This document shows, one piece after another, positions 54,841-63,967 of a DNA stretch of 64,000 nucleotides. Numbering within the stretch: position 1 is the first letter of the stretch; every line of letters starts with the position of its first letter. A program made the position numbers and the translations under genes. The DNA is taken from the NCBI GenBank assembly GCA_023435305.1, contig JAEYRV010000042.1, positions 36,006 to 100,005 of the forward strand, given 5' to 3'. The DNA comes from Bacillota bacterium (GTDB lineage: Bacteria > Bacillota > Clostridia > Acetivibrionales > DTU013). The notes below the pieces were generated by a model. The model saw only the letters and a list, made by a program, of their open reading frames with translations, did no database searches and was not told where the DNA came from.

Positions 54841-55671
54841 GTGAATATGAAAAAATCATTTCCAGATGAAAAAGGTAAAAAATTAAAGGAATTTCTGGAC
54901 AAGAGAGGTTTTTATATCGTTCTGTTGCTGTGTATTGCTGTTGTGGCCGGAACCATGGTTTTTGTCACTACCCGAAGAGCCGTCGACAGGGATTACGAAG
55001 CTGAAAATCTTTCTGATGAGTCCGGCGTAGATCTTCCGGCTCAGGATGCAGCATTGAATGAATCCGAAAAGCTCACCGACAAGCTGACTGAAGATCCTGT
55101 AGTATCAGTGCCTGATGATGACTCTGATATCGGCAGTCCTGCATCTGTCAACAAGGACACTACAGCCAAACCAAAGGACGATGACAAGAAGACTGAACCG
55201 AAGAATGATGCAGCGCCGAAGAAAACAGATCCGGCAAAACCCAATGCACCAGTCAAGCAGCAAAGCTTCCTGATGCCTGTTGACGGTGCGGTTTCACTTG
55301 AATATGCGATGGACAACCTGGTATATTCAAAGACACTTGAAGAGTGGCGCGCACATCAGGGCATCGATATCGCGGCAGACAGAGGAACTCCTGTTAAGGC
55401 TGTTGCCGACGGAGTGGTCTGTGATGTGAAAAATGATCAGTTCTATGGAATATCTGTAGTCATCGATCATGAGAATGGACTGAAGACGCTTTACAGGAAT
55501 CTGGCCGCGGATGACACAGTTATCATTAATCAGATGGTAAAACAGGGAGAGATAATAGGAAGCATCGGAAATACAGCGATGGATGAATCCTCAGAGCAAT
55601 CACACCTGCATTTCGAGGTACTGAAGGATGATATCAACCAGAACCCGACGGAATACCTTCCTAAAAAGTAA
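54841..55671 (+). CDS. spoIIQ: SpoIIQ-like M23 peptidase (LytM domain)
   Basis: A 276-residue protein with an N-terminal membrane segment (about 22-40), a low-complexity charged linker (about 60-140, rich in Asp, Lys, Pro) and a C-terminal M23/LytM domain. Zinc ligands are present: HQGIDIA (His, Asp) and HLHFEV. In Bacillus SpoIIQ lacks a ligand, whereas clostridial versions keep them, so this one may be an active endopeptidase. It pairs with SpoIIIAH across the intermembrane space. The GTG at 54841 follows GGAGGTGG; the ATG two codons later is also possible. Confidence 0.85.
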   Translation: MNMKKSFPDEKGKKLKEFLDKRGFYIVLLLCIAVVAGTMVFVTTRRAVDRDYEAENLSDESGVDLPAQDAALNESEKLTDKLTEDPVVSVPDDDSDIGSPASVNKDTTAKPKDDDKKTEPKNDAAPKKTDPAKPNAPVKQQSFLMPVDGAVSLEYAMDNLVYSKTLEEWRAHQGIDIAADRGTPVKAVADGVVCDVKNDQFYGISVVIDHENGLKTLYRNLAADDTVIINQMVKQGEIIGSIGNTAMDESSEQSHLHFEVLKDDINQNPTEYLPKK

Positions 55672-55706
55672 GATCATCCGCTCCATGCAATAGTACAGCT
55701 TATATC

Positions 55707-55762
55707 AAACAGGGATGAAAACGGCTCCGTATTTAGCGGGTCTGTATCATCCCTGTTTTTGT
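55707..55762 (+). terminator. Terminator after the spoIIQ-like gene
   Basis: A perfect 12-bp stem (AAACAGGGATGA with TCATCCCTGTTT) with a 28-base loop is followed by TTG. It lies 35 bases after the stop. Confidence 0.75.
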
Positions 55763-55812
55763 CTTTATCCGATTTTTCGCCTTTCAATTCATATAGACGG
55801 CGTACAGGGCAT

Positions 55813-55843
55813 ATATATACTGTAGGCATGAAAAACATACAAA
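55813..55843 (+). promoter_or_regulatory. Predicted sigma-E promoter of spoIIID
   Basis: ATATAT and CATACAAA are separated by 17 bases, resembling the sigma-E consensus; spoIIID is sigma-E dependent in Bacillus. Confidence 0.5.
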
Positions 55844-55928
55844 ATGGCCAAGAGGCTCCCGATGCCTTCATATACGAGTGATTTTTTCATATTCTCCATA
55901 GTATGACTTGAAGAGGGGGTATAAACAG

Positions 55929-56192
55929 TTGAAGGGATATATCGAAGAGAGGGCAATAGAACTTGCTAATTACATTATTGATAAAAAGACTACAGTAAGA
56001 GCTGCAGCTAAAAAATTCGGTATAAGCAAAAGCACTGTGCACAAGGACGTTACAGAAAGATTGATAAGGGTGAGCCCCGAGCTTGCTGACAACGTGAGGG
56101 TCATTCTGGAGGAAAATAAAGCTGAAAGGCATATCAGGGGAGGAGAAGCAACAAAAGCCAAATATCAGGGCAGCAATCCGAAAGCAGTATAA
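55929..56192 (+). CDS. spoIIID: Sporulation transcriptional regulator SpoIIID
   Basis: An 87-residue helix-turn-helix protein. YIEERAIELANYIIDKKTTVRAAAKKFGISKSTVHKD-type residues give the family core and the tail HIRGGEATKAKY is diagnostic. SpoIIID regulates mother-cell genes between the sigma-E and sigma-K phases. The TTG at 55929 follows AGAGGGGG with 8-9 bases of spacing; a second in-frame TTG at 55908 overlaps that site. Its own terminator follows. Confidence 0.95.
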   Translation: MKGYIEERAIELANYIIDKKTTVRAAAKKFGISKSTVHKDVTERLIRVSPELADNVRVILEENKAERHIRGGEATKAKYQGSNPKAV

Positions 56193-56225
56193 AGTGAAAT
56201 ATGCAAATATCGCCCCAGGTCTTTA

Positions 56226-56257
56226 GCCGGAACCGCCAGTGAGCCGTTCCGGTTTTT
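56226..56257 (+). terminator. Terminator of spoIIID
   Basis: CCGGAAC and GTTCCGG form a 7-bp stem with a 12-base loop, followed by TTTTTATT. Confidence 0.8.
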
Positions 56258-56388
56258 ATTGCATAATTTGTTGCATAATTATTTTATTATGATAATATTA
56301 TTTTAGCAAGTTTACATCATTTACTAAGATTTCTTGGAAGCTCTGAGCTTCAACAGATAAAAGGCAAATGAACGAAGGGGTGTTTTTA

Positions 56389-57420
56389 TTGAGCCTGGGA
56401 CATGATATAGGCATAGATCTTGGTACTGCAACGGTACTGGTATATATTAAGGGCAAGGGTATAGTTCTGAGGGAACCCTCTGTGGTTGCCATCGACAAGA
56501 ACACAAACAAGCTCCTTGCGGTAGGCGAGGAAGCCCGCAGGATGCTTGGCAGGACCCCGGGCAACATAGTTGCAATTAGACCGCTGAGAGACGGAGTCAT
56601 ATCGGACTATGACATTACTGAGAGAATGCTGAAGTATTTTATAAACAAGATCTGCGGAGGCAGGCTCTTCAGACTTTTCAAGCCGAGGATAATGGTATGC
56701 GTCCCAAGTGGGGTCACAGAAGTCGAGAAACGCGCGGTCATAGATGCTGCAATGCAGGCCGGCGCCAGAAAGACATATCTGATTGAGGAACCGATCGCAG
56801 CAGCCATAGGAGCGGGAATAGATATATCAAAAGCATGCGGCAGCATGGTAGTCGATATAGGCGGCGGTACTACTGATATAGCTGTTATATCACTGGGCGG
56901 CACGGTTGTTTCCGACTCTATTAAGATAGCCGGAGACAAATTTGATGAAGCCATAGTCAGATATATGCGCAAGAAACATAATATAATGATCGGTGAACGT
57001 ACAGCCGAGGAATTAAAGATAAACATAGGTACTGTTTATCCAAGAGTCCAGGAGGTCGCGATGGATGTCAGAGGACGAAACCTCATATCCGGACTTCCGA
57101 AGACCATTTCCGTCACATCCTCTGAAATGATGGAGGCTCTTGAAGAGCCAATGTCAAGCATCGTTGAGGCAGTTCATTCAGTGCTGGAAAAGACGCCTCC
57201 CGAGCTGGCGGCCGACATAAGCGACAGAGGCATCGTGCTTACAGGCGGAGGCAGCCTTGTGTATGGACTCGATAAATTGCTGCAGGAGAAGACCGGCATA
57301 AATGTCATAATAGCTGATGAAGCCGTATCCTGTGTGGCGCTGGGCACCGGTGAAGCCCTCAATGATATTGAATCCATAGAACAGAGCGCCATTGCCGAGG
57401 GCAGATACAGAAGCAAATGA
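56389..57420 (+). CDS. mbl: Rod-shape-determining actin homologue, Mbl type
   Basis: A 343-residue MreB-family actin. The start GHDIGIDLGTATVLVYIKGKGIVLREPSVV, the phosphate loops and the GGGTTDIAVISLGG and LTGGGSLVYGLD blocks are complete. It polymerises under the membrane and guides elongation-phase wall synthesis. The order spoIIID-mbl-flhO-flhP is that of Bacillus, which makes Mbl the best match. TTG 56389 with AAGGGGTG six bases before is preferred; an ATG at 56368 would lengthen the N-terminus by seven residues and lacks a site. Confidence 0.93.
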   Translation: MSLGHDIGIDLGTATVLVYIKGKGIVLREPSVVAIDKNTNKLLAVGEEARRMLGRTPGNIVAIRPLRDGVISDYDITERMLKYFINKICGGRLFRLFKPRIMVCVPSGVTEVEKRAVIDAAMQAGARKTYLIEEPIAAAIGAGIDISKACGSMVVDIGGGTTDIAVISLGGTVVSDSIKIAGDKFDEAIVRYMRKKHNIMIGERTAEELKINIGTVYPRVQEVAMDVRGRNLISGLPKTISVTSSEMMEALEEPMSSIVEAVHSVLEKTPPELAADISDRGIVLTGGGSLVYGLDKLLQEKTGINVIIADEAVSCVALGTGEALNDIESIEQSAIAEGRYRSK

Positions 57421-57449
57421 TTCTGGATGGATATGTAAACTGATCGATA

Positions 57450-57477
57450 GGACCGGGAAAACACCCCGGTCTTTTTT
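57450..57477 (+). terminator. Terminator of mbl
   Basis: GACCGGG and CCCGGTC form a 7-bp stem followed by six Ts. Confidence 0.9.
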
Positions 57478-57556
57478 ATGTTAAGCAGCTTTGCTTTTTC
57501 TCCGATAATAATAGTGAGGCAAAAGCAGTCTCAATGAAATGAAATAAAAACATCCG

Positions 57557-57597
57557 TCATCGGCAGGCTGTGACCGGGACAGGTCGAGAGCCGATGA
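57557..57597 (+). promoter_or_regulatory. Hairpin in the leader of the flagellar rod genes
   Basis: TCATCGGC (57557) and GCCGATGA (57590) can pair across a 25-base loop, ending about 15 bases before the flhO start. The right arm also resembles a sigma-D minus-10 (GCCGATGA), but no matching TAAA box is found at the right distance. Confidence 0.35.
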
Positions 57598-57612
57598 TGT
57601 CAAGGAGTACAT

Positions 57613-58392
57613 ATGGTACGTGGATTGTACACTTCGGGCTGGAGCATGCTGGCCCTTGAAAAGAAAATGGATACGATATCAAATAACATGGCCAACTCCA
57701 GTACCAATGGCTATAAAAAGGATACTGTCGTTCTCGAAAGCTTTCCCGAAGTGTTGACCAAAATAATCAGGGATTACAGCACGGCATCGGGCAGGCCCCG
57801 CAACATAGGCACTATGGAGCTGGGCAGCGATGTAGGTGAGGTTCACACCTATTATACACAAGGACAGCTCAACAGAACGGAAAATGAGCTTGATATGGCT
57901 ATCAGGGACAGCGACACAGCATTTTTTACAGTAGCCGTACCTGACAACGGCGGAAATGTCAGAGCATTCTATACCAGAGACGGTTCGTTTTCAAGGAGTG
58001 CTAATAATAGCCTGGTAACGAGCGAGGGGTATACAGTGCTGGGCGAAAATGGTCCAATAGTGCTTCAGGAAGGACCGTTCATTGTCAGTGATGACGGAAC
58101 GATCATTCAGGATGACGAAGTGATCGACAGACTTCTTATTACAGAGTTTGAAGATCCAGCTGATCTGAGGAAATATGGCAACAATCTTTTGCAGGCAGCA
58201 GGAAATGCACAGACGCGCGGATTTTCGGGTACCATTCAGCAAGGCTTCGCAGAGCTTTCAAATGTGAATATTATACGTGAAATGGTAGATATGATCACGG
58301 TCATGCGTTCTTATGAAGCTAACCAGAAGGTGCTGCAGGCAATAGACAGTACGTTGGATAAGGCAGTTAATCAAGTCGGAGTAGTCAGATAA
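57613..58392 (+). CDS. flhO: Flagellar basal-body rod protein, FlhO/FlgG family
   Basis: A 259-residue rod protein. The N-terminal LEKKMDTISNNMANSSTNGYKKD and C-terminal NIIREMVDMITVMRSYEANQKVLQAIDSTLDKA motifs are those of the FlgG/FlgF group. In Bacillus flhO and flhP stand after mbl and are needed for hook-basal-body completion. The ATG at 57613 follows CAAGGAG. It forms an operon with flhP and flgJ. Confidence 0.93.
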   Translation: MVRGLYTSGWSMLALEKKMDTISNNMANSSTNGYKKDTVVLESFPEVLTKIIRDYSTASGRPRNIGTMELGSDVGEVHTYYTQGQLNRTENELDMAIRDSDTAFFTVAVPDNGGNVRAFYTRDGSFSRSANNSLVTSEGYTVLGENGPIVLQEGPFIVSDDGTIIQDDEVIDRLLITEFEDPADLRKYGNNLLQAAGNAQTRGFSGTIQQGFAELSNVNIIREMVDMITVMRSYEANQKVLQAIDSTLDKAVNQVGVVR

Positions 58393-58466
58393 CAGTAAAT
58401 ATAGAAGCTTAAAACCCTGATGTTAACACAAGGGGTGACATACAGAAATCGGGAGGTAACTATTTT

Positions 58467-59267
58467 ATGATGAGAGCACTTTGGACAGCAGCTTCAGGTA
58501 TGAATGCACAGCAGATGAATGTGGATGTCATTTCAAATAACCTGGCTAATGTCAATACAACAGCATATAAAAAAGAACGGATCGAATTCAAGGATCTGTT
58601 GTATGAAACAATGGAAAGAGCAAGGGTCTTGGCTGATGGTGGCAGACCAGTCAATCTGCAGGTAGGCCATGGTACGATGGCGGTTGCTACCGTGAGGAAT
58701 TTTGAAAAGGGAAGCCCGGAAGAGACCGGAAACCCGCTGGATTTCTATATCGACGGCGATGCCTTTTTCATGGTGCAGGGTCCGTTGGGTGATATTAATT
58801 ATACAAGGGATGGCAGCTTCAAGATAAGTCTTACCGATATGGGGAAAATGCTGACTACATCGGACGGCTATGCGGTGCTTGATGAAGTTGGAACGCCGAT
58901 AATCATTGACGTGGATCTGTCGGACCTGAAGGTCTCCCAAAGCGGAGAGCTCAGCTACATTGATGAGGATGGCGTGTCTGTACCCACAGGACAGGTGCTC
59001 GGCATGGCATACTTTGAAAACAGGAACGGGCTGGAGGCTATGGGAAGGAACCTGTACAAGGCTACACAGGCTGCAGGAGAGCCGGTACTGGCGTTGGACT
59101 CCACACAGGTCAGTCTTGTGCTGCAGAATTATACCGAATCATCTAATGTGAAGACGGTTGAGGAAATGGTAAAGCTCATAGTAGCTCAAAGAGCGTATGA
59201 ACTGAATTCCAAGGCTATCCAGTCGTCGGATGAAATGCTGGGCATAGCCAATAATCTCAGAAGATAA
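58467..59267 (+). CDS. flhP: Flagellar basal-body rod protein, FlhP/FlgG family
   Basis: A 266-residue paralogue of flhO. MRALWTAASGMNAQQMNVDVISNNLANVNTTAYKKE-type residues at the start and EEMVKLIVAQRAYELNSKAIQSSDEMLGIANNLRR-type residues at the end are typical for FlgG. It should build the distal rod. CGGGAGGT precedes the ATG region. It lies 74 bases after flhO. Confidence 0.95.
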   Translation: MMRALWTAASGMNAQQMNVDVISNNLANVNTTAYKKERIEFKDLLYETMERARVLADGGRPVNLQVGHGTMAVATVRNFEKGSPEETGNPLDFYIDGDAFFMVQGPLGDINYTRDGSFKISLTDMGKMLTTSDGYAVLDEVGTPIIIDVDLSDLKVSQSGELSYIDEDGVSVPTGQVLGMAYFENRNGLEAMGRNLYKATQAAGEPVLALDSTQVSLVLQNYTESSNVKTVEEMVKLIVAQRAYELNSKAIQSSDEMLGIANNLRR

Positions 59268-59301
59268 TTTTGTGGTATACTGATAAGGGGCGTAAATAAA
59301 A

Positions 59302-59721
59302 ATGGATATAGGTAAGATCGACAGCAATATAATGAGCAGTGTAGTAAAGAATGCAGGTAATGCTGTGGCCCAGTCAGCAGACGATGATTTTGCCAGAAGG
59401 CTTGAGGCGGCCGCAAAGAATAGTGACGATAAGGAACTGAAGAAGGCATGTCAGGAGTTTGAGGCACTGATGCTGGATATGATCTACAAGCAGATGAAGA
59501 CAACTATTATAAAATCTGAGCTTGTAGAGGAAGAGCCCGGCAGGGAAATATTCCAATCCATGCTAGATGAAAAGCTGGTGGAGCAGGCTTCCAAGACCTC
59601 GGGACTGGGACTTGCAGATTCGCTTTACAAACAACTTTCCAGACAGTATGGCAGGCAGGCTCCGGCTATTGAGGGGAATACAAGGAAGAGTGAGACAGCG
59701 GTTGAAGAAGAAGCTAAATAA
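59302..59721 (+). CDS. flgJ: Rod-binding protein, FlgJ N-terminal domain type
   Basis: A 139-residue protein that matches only the N-terminal rod-binding part of FlgJ (ELKKACQEFEALMLDMIYKQM and MLDEKLVEQASKTSGLGLADSLYKQL). The muramidase domain of proteobacterial FlgJ is absent. It probably caps or scaffolds rod assembly. AAGGGG lies upstream. Its end overlaps the start of the next gene. Confidence 0.9.
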   Translation: MDIGKIDSNIMSSVVKNAGNAVAQSADDDFARRLEAAAKNSDDKELKKACQEFEALMLDMIYKQMKTTIIKSELVEEEPGREIFQSMLDEKLVEQASKTSGLGLADSLYKQLSRQYGRQAPAIEGNTRKSETAVEEEAK

Positions 59722-60892
59722 CAGACAAATATCCATAATGTTTATAATCGCCCTTGCATTAGCTATTGCAGGGCTTTTTTTGTTCTTGTCCGAAAGAGAA
59801 GGTGTCAAGGCTCCCATTGAGAAAGGGCCCGGTTTGGAGGAAGAGCCCCAGGTGCTTCAGCCGGATGAGCCCAAAGAGGACCCGGTCAGATACACACACC
59901 GCTCTGAGACTATTAATGGACTTATGCAGGAGATCAATATCCTGGAGATAAATCCGGGAGATTCCAGAGTGAAAATAAAGCCAGTGTTATCATTTGACCT
60001 GATATACGGTTATGAGCTGCTTAGCGAAATGGCAGCCCGAAAGGGTGCCTATTCGGCCGTCAATGGGGGATTTTTCAGGGATTTCGGCCTGCCCTCCGGA
60101 ATGGTTGTGATCGATGGGAGCCTCTATTCGGCGGCAACGGGGGATTATCCTGTTTTTATCATCAGGGACGGAAAGGCAGAACTCAGTGTGATCAACAGTG
60201 AGATGTTGGTATTATATGGCGATAATACGGCCGCGGCTGGGGAAGAGAGCTCGGGAAATCTTCAAATCGACAATATCAATTTTCCTGTCAAAGGAAATCA
60301 GACGGTTGTCTACACACCGGCATATGGAAAAACCAACAGAGCCGATCGGAAGAATATCACAGTTACTGTCGAAGATGGGATCGCAACTAAAATCGCAGAC
60401 TATGAGAAGGCGGCGGCAATACCTGAGAACGGCATGCTGATCACTTTCTATAATACGGCAGGATATGCCGGCAAGGAACTGCCGATCAGAGTGGGTGACT
60501 ATGTTAGATTTACACACAGCCCTGACATGACCGGAGATGTGCAGGCGTATGAATGTGGCTGCATGCTTGTAAAGGATGGCAATTCAGTCGTTGGGGAGAG
60601 AGATCCGTGGGTAGGTGTACTTACTAATCACGACCCAAGGACTGCAGTAGGCATAAAGGAGGATGGCACAGTTATCCTAATGACTGTGGACGGCCGGCAG
60701 CCTGGATACAGTGCAGGCTTTACCGGAAAGGAGCTGGCCGATTATCTGATAAGCCTTGGAGCGGTAGATGCTGCTATGCTTGACGGAGGAGCTTCAACTG
60801 AAATGCTGCTGGAGGGCAGCCTTGTCAGCAGGCCATCCTATAAAGGCCAGGAGAGAGAAGTCGCCGGAGGCATCCTTGTGCTTATGGAATAG
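59702..60892 (+). CDS. Phosphodiester glycosidase family protein (NAGPA-like)
   Basis: A protein of about 396 residues with a membrane segment (about 12-28) and a C-terminal phosphodiester glycosidase (DUF2233/NAGPA) domain (about 110-396). The characteristic AVNGGFFRDFGLPSGMVV, DPRTAVGIKEDGTVILMTVDGR and LGAVDAAMLDGGASTEMLL blocks are present. Related enzymes remove GlcNAc from phosphodiesters; in bacteria they act on wall or exopolysaccharide substrates. The TTG at 59702, inside the flgJ end, is chosen from the N-terminus and a GGAAGAG about 12 bases before; the ATG at 59738 lacks a ribosome site. Confidence 0.85.
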   Translation: MKKKLNNRQISIMFIIALALAIAGLFLFLSEREGVKAPIEKGPGLEEEPQVLQPDEPKEDPVRYTHRSETINGLMQEINILEINPGDSRVKIKPVLSFDLIYGYELLSEMAARKGAYSAVNGGFFRDFGLPSGMVVIDGSLYSAATGDYPVFIIRDGKAELSVINSEMLVLYGDNTAAAGEESSGNLQIDNINFPVKGNQTVVYTPAYGKTNRADRKNITVTVEDGIATKIADYEKAAAIPENGMLITFYNTAGYAGKELPIRVGDYVRFTHSPDMTGDVQAYECGCMLVKDGNSVVGERDPWVGVLTNHDPRTAVGIKEDGTVILMTVDGRQPGYSAGFTGKELADYLISLGAVDAAMLDGGASTEMLLEGSLVSRPSYKGQEREVAGGILVLME

Positions 60893-60927
60893 TAAACGGG
60901 GGACGGCTTAGAATGTTATCCGGTTTG

Positions 60928-61602
60928 CTAAAAGTAAAAGAACAACTGCTCCAGCGTGTTCTCGAGCTGGAACTCGAAGCTTGATAAAAGTAGTTTTTCA
61001 TATGAGTCTGCAGCAAGGAATGGATTATGCGCTATGTCAGCCTCACTGATCCAGCCAAGCCTGCTGTATGCATGCCAGGTGCCCTGGCGGATGATCATTT
61101 CCTGTATATACGATAACCGCTGTCCCATATTGCAGAGATAAAGCCCGCAGCTGTATGGACGGATCGTATAACCTGAACATAGATTGTTGTTCAGAAAACA
61201 GCATTGCATATTTGCCTTTTTTGCCATTATTACAGTTTCGGCATTGTTGTACTCAAAAAGAAGGGTGGCTTCGAGCTCTGTTATCGAGGCCGATCTGGCC
61301 ATTTCTTTTATAGCCTTTCTTCGAAATGCCATATCTGGTTTTTCAGGCAGTGTCAGTACTGTTTTCGAGGCCTCATCGAATCCGATATCGAGTCCGTCGA
61401 GCAGTCGCGGAATGTCAAAGCCGAGTACCGGGATATTGTCGCTGCAGCATTCTCCGCAGCCTTTGCAGCCATTTGTTTTCAGCCCTGCAGCTTCCGTCGA
61501 GATCCTGTATGATTCAAGTGCTTCGGCAAGCTCTGTCAATGTTGTATCGAGATCATAATATTTTAGCTCAATATCGTTTTCCTCTATAGTAAATTCTATC
61601 AT
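60928..61602 (-). CDS. YkgJ family cysteine-cluster protein
   Basis: A 224-residue protein with the CxxCxxCC motif of the YkgJ/UPF0153 family (CKGCGECC, about 46-53) and later cysteines in MQCCFLNNNLCSGYTIRPYSCGLYLC, a likely zinc or iron-sulfur site; FliB-type lysine methylases share this motif. Given the flagellar genes beside it, a flagellar role is possible but unproven. It is on the minus strand, divergent from the YcdB gene. The start at 61602 has no strong ribosome site. Confidence 0.75.
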   Translation of the reverse strand: MIEFTIEENDIELKYYDLDTTLTELAEALESYRISTEAAGLKTNGCKGCGECCSDNIPVLGFDIPRLLDGLDIGFDEASKTVLTLPEKPDMAFRRKAIKEMARSASITELEATLLFEYNNAETVIMAKKANMQCCFLNNNLCSGYTIRPYSCGLYLCNMGQRLSYIQEMIIRQGTWHAYSRLGWISEADIAHNPFLAADSYEKLLLSSFEFQLENTLEQLFFYF

Positions 61603-61746
61603 TTAACCTGTACCTCATTTCATTTGTTAAGATAATATTATAACATTAAATCATGAACAAGTCGGAACACTTTTCCTTTTTGTCCAGTCTAATATTTGGT
61701 GCTGAAAATTTTGGCATTAGAATAATAATGAAAAGGGTGGATATTT

Positions 61747-63918
61747 GTGAAAAGGAAGTTAGCCGCAATACTGTCACTGATCTTAATCTTCACGCTGCTG
61801 CTGCCAATGGGCGCTTTTGCAGCTGAAATGGACAAACAACTGGAGAATGCGATAAAAATCGTAAAAACCAAATTCGCCATACCTGAGGATTATAAGTTCT
61901 CCTCAAATATCAGCACATCGGAGACGACAAAGATCTATTATCTCAGCTGGCGCAGCAATGATACCGTGAATATGAGCAGTATCAATGCGTCTGTTGATGA
62001 CAAGGGAACGATCCTGAATTACAACAGATACTTGTCGTACGATTACAAGCAGACTAGAAAACTTCCAAACCTCAGCAGGGCAGAGGCAAGGAATAAGGCT
62101 GACCAGTACATAGAAAAGATAGCTCCGGGACTTATTAAGGAATTAAAATATGAGGACGAATACCAGGACAATATAATGGATACCAGCTACTATTTCAGCT
62201 ATTACAGGATAGTTGACGGTGTGCCGTATTACAATGACAGGGTCAGCGTCACTATCAGTCGTGAGAACGGTGACTTGCAGGGGTATTCCCGTAATTGGTC
62301 TCCTGACCTGCAGTTCTCTTCCTCCAAGGGAGCTATCGGTCTTGAAAAAGCAGAGACCGCTTATACTGAGAACCTTGGACTCAGGTTGATATACGGCTAT
62401 TCAATGGAGGAAAGTGTACTTAAAACATTCCCCTTGTATGCCCCTGTATATGACAACAACGATTTTGCTGTCGATGCTTTTACGGGTGAAAGGTATCGTC
62501 TGACATCCAGGTATTATCTACGGGGCTTAGGAGATTATGGAGCTGTAAATACAACGAAGGAAATGGCTATGGATGAAGCAGGAGGTGTGAGGCTCAGTCC
62601 GGAGGAGCTGAAGGCTGTAGACGATGCCGGTAAGCTGATGGATGAGAAAAAAGCCGAGGAGCTTGTCCGCAAAGCCGAGTTTTTGAAACTAAATGATGAT
62701 TATAAGCTTCAGAGCTACTACCTCAATACAAACTGGCCTGATAACAAGGAGTATATTTGGACGCTGCAGTTCATAAAGCCTTCAAAGGACGAGAAATACC
62801 CCGGTGATGATTATATAGGCGTATCGATAAATGCAAGAACAGGCTTGATAACTAATTTTAATATAAACAAGACCGGCAGCAGCGACAAGAATCAGGCAAT
62901 CAACGACATAGCCAAGGTCAAGGCGGCTACGGACGCCTTCCTCTCTAAATACTATCCACAGTATTACAAGCAATTGGAGTATGACAAGATATCCAGTGAG
63001 GAATACCTGGCCGATAAAACAATACCTGCCAACTATTATAGCATCAGATATACGAGGCTGGTCAACGGTACTCCATTCCCGGATAACGGCGTAGGCTTCA
63101 ATTATGACAACCTCACCGGTGAGATAAACAGTTTTAATCTGAGCTGGTTTGAAACCGAATTCCCTTCAGTTGACAAAGTAATAGGGGTGCCTGCCGCAAC
63201 CGACAGCTTGTTTGAAAAAGTTGGGCTTGGTATGGAGTACAGGTATGAATACCCTGAAGAAGTAACTCCCATTATAACAAAGGAAGGTCAGACTACAGGC
63301 AAAACAAGGCTTGTTTACTTGCTGAAGCCAGGCAAGCCGCTGTATATAGATGCATTTACAGGAAGTATAGTATATAGGAGCGGCGAAGAATATAAGGAAG
63401 CGACAAAGGTCAGCTATACGGATATCAAAGGACATTATGCCGAGAAGCAGATCAGCGTGCTCGCAGAGTTCGGAATTGCTCTGGATGGCAGTGAATTCAG
63501 GCCATCAGAGGATATGACGCAAAAGGATTTTCTCACTTATCTTTCAAAGACTCTGAACTATTACGGCCCTGTTCTGACCGAGAAGAGCACACAAAAGGAT
63601 ATTGATGAAATGTATGCCTACCTGATCAGGGAGGGAATCGTAAAAGAAGCTGAAAGGTCACCGAACAGTGCAGTGACAAGGGAGGATGCAGTCAAATTTA
63701 TAATCAGGGCGCTCAAGTTTGACAAGGTTGCTGATATTAAGGGAATATACAACGTCAGCTTCAAGGACAAAGCAAGCATAAGCCCGGACCTGTACGGCTA
63801 TGTTGCAATAGCCTCGGGCCTCGGAATAGTAAGCGGGAACGGGGGCAATTTCCAGCCCAAGAGAAACATCAAAAGAGGCGAATGTGCTGTAATGATATAT
63901 AACTATCTGCAGCAGTAA
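61747..63918 (+). CDS. YcdB/PepSY-type secreted protein with SLH domains
   Basis: A 723-residue surface protein. Signal peptide (about 1-27, ending GAFAAE), then repeated YcdB/YcdC-PepSY-type modules (about 30-560) recognised by GTILNYNR, GVPYYNDRVSVTISRENGDLQGYSR and GTPFPDNGVGFNYDNLTGEINSF, and three C-terminal SLH domains (about 560-723, VSYTDIKGHYAEKQISVLAEFG and NFQPKRNIKRGECAVMIYNYL). PepSY modules often inhibit proteases; SLH domains bind wall polymer. It resembles YpeB in its PepSY repeats. The GTG start has AAGGGTGG six bases upstream; a TTGGTG...TAGAAT promoter-like pair lies between 61695 and 61725. Confidence 0.88.
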   Translation: MKRKLAAILSLILIFTLLLPMGAFAAEMDKQLENAIKIVKTKFAIPEDYKFSSNISTSETTKIYYLSWRSNDTVNMSSINASVDDKGTILNYNRYLSYDYKQTRKLPNLSRAEARNKADQYIEKIAPGLIKELKYEDEYQDNIMDTSYYFSYYRIVDGVPYYNDRVSVTISRENGDLQGYSRNWSPDLQFSSSKGAIGLEKAETAYTENLGLRLIYGYSMEESVLKTFPLYAPVYDNNDFAVDAFTGERYRLTSRYYLRGLGDYGAVNTTKEMAMDEAGGVRLSPEELKAVDDAGKLMDEKKAEELVRKAEFLKLNDDYKLQSYYLNTNWPDNKEYIWTLQFIKPSKDEKYPGDDYIGVSINARTGLITNFNINKTGSSDKNQAINDIAKVKAATDAFLSKYYPQYYKQLEYDKISSEEYLADKTIPANYYSIRYTRLVNGTPFPDNGVGFNYDNLTGEINSFNLSWFETEFPSVDKVIGVPAATDSLFEKVGLGMEYRYEYPEEVTPIITKEGQTTGKTRLVYLLKPGKPLYIDAFTGSIVYRSGEEYKEATKVSYTDIKGHYAEKQISVLAEFGIALDGSEFRPSEDMTQKDFLTYLSKTLNYYGPVLTEKSTQKDIDEMYAYLIREGIVKEAERSPNSAVTREDAVKFIIRALKFDKVADIKGIYNVSFKDKASISPDLYGYVAIASGLGIVSGNGGNFQPKRNIKRGECAVMIYNYLQQ

Positions 63919-63923
63919 GCGTC

Positions 63924-63967
63924 GGGGTCAGGCTTGAAAAATTCCGGGGTCAGGCTTGAAAAATTCC
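63924..63967. repeat. Two abutting copies of a 22-bp direct repeat
   Basis: Two identical 22-base units starting GGGGTCAGGCTTGAAAAA follow each other without spacer (63924-63945 and 63946-63967), right after the stop codon of the YcdB gene. Confidence 0.95.
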
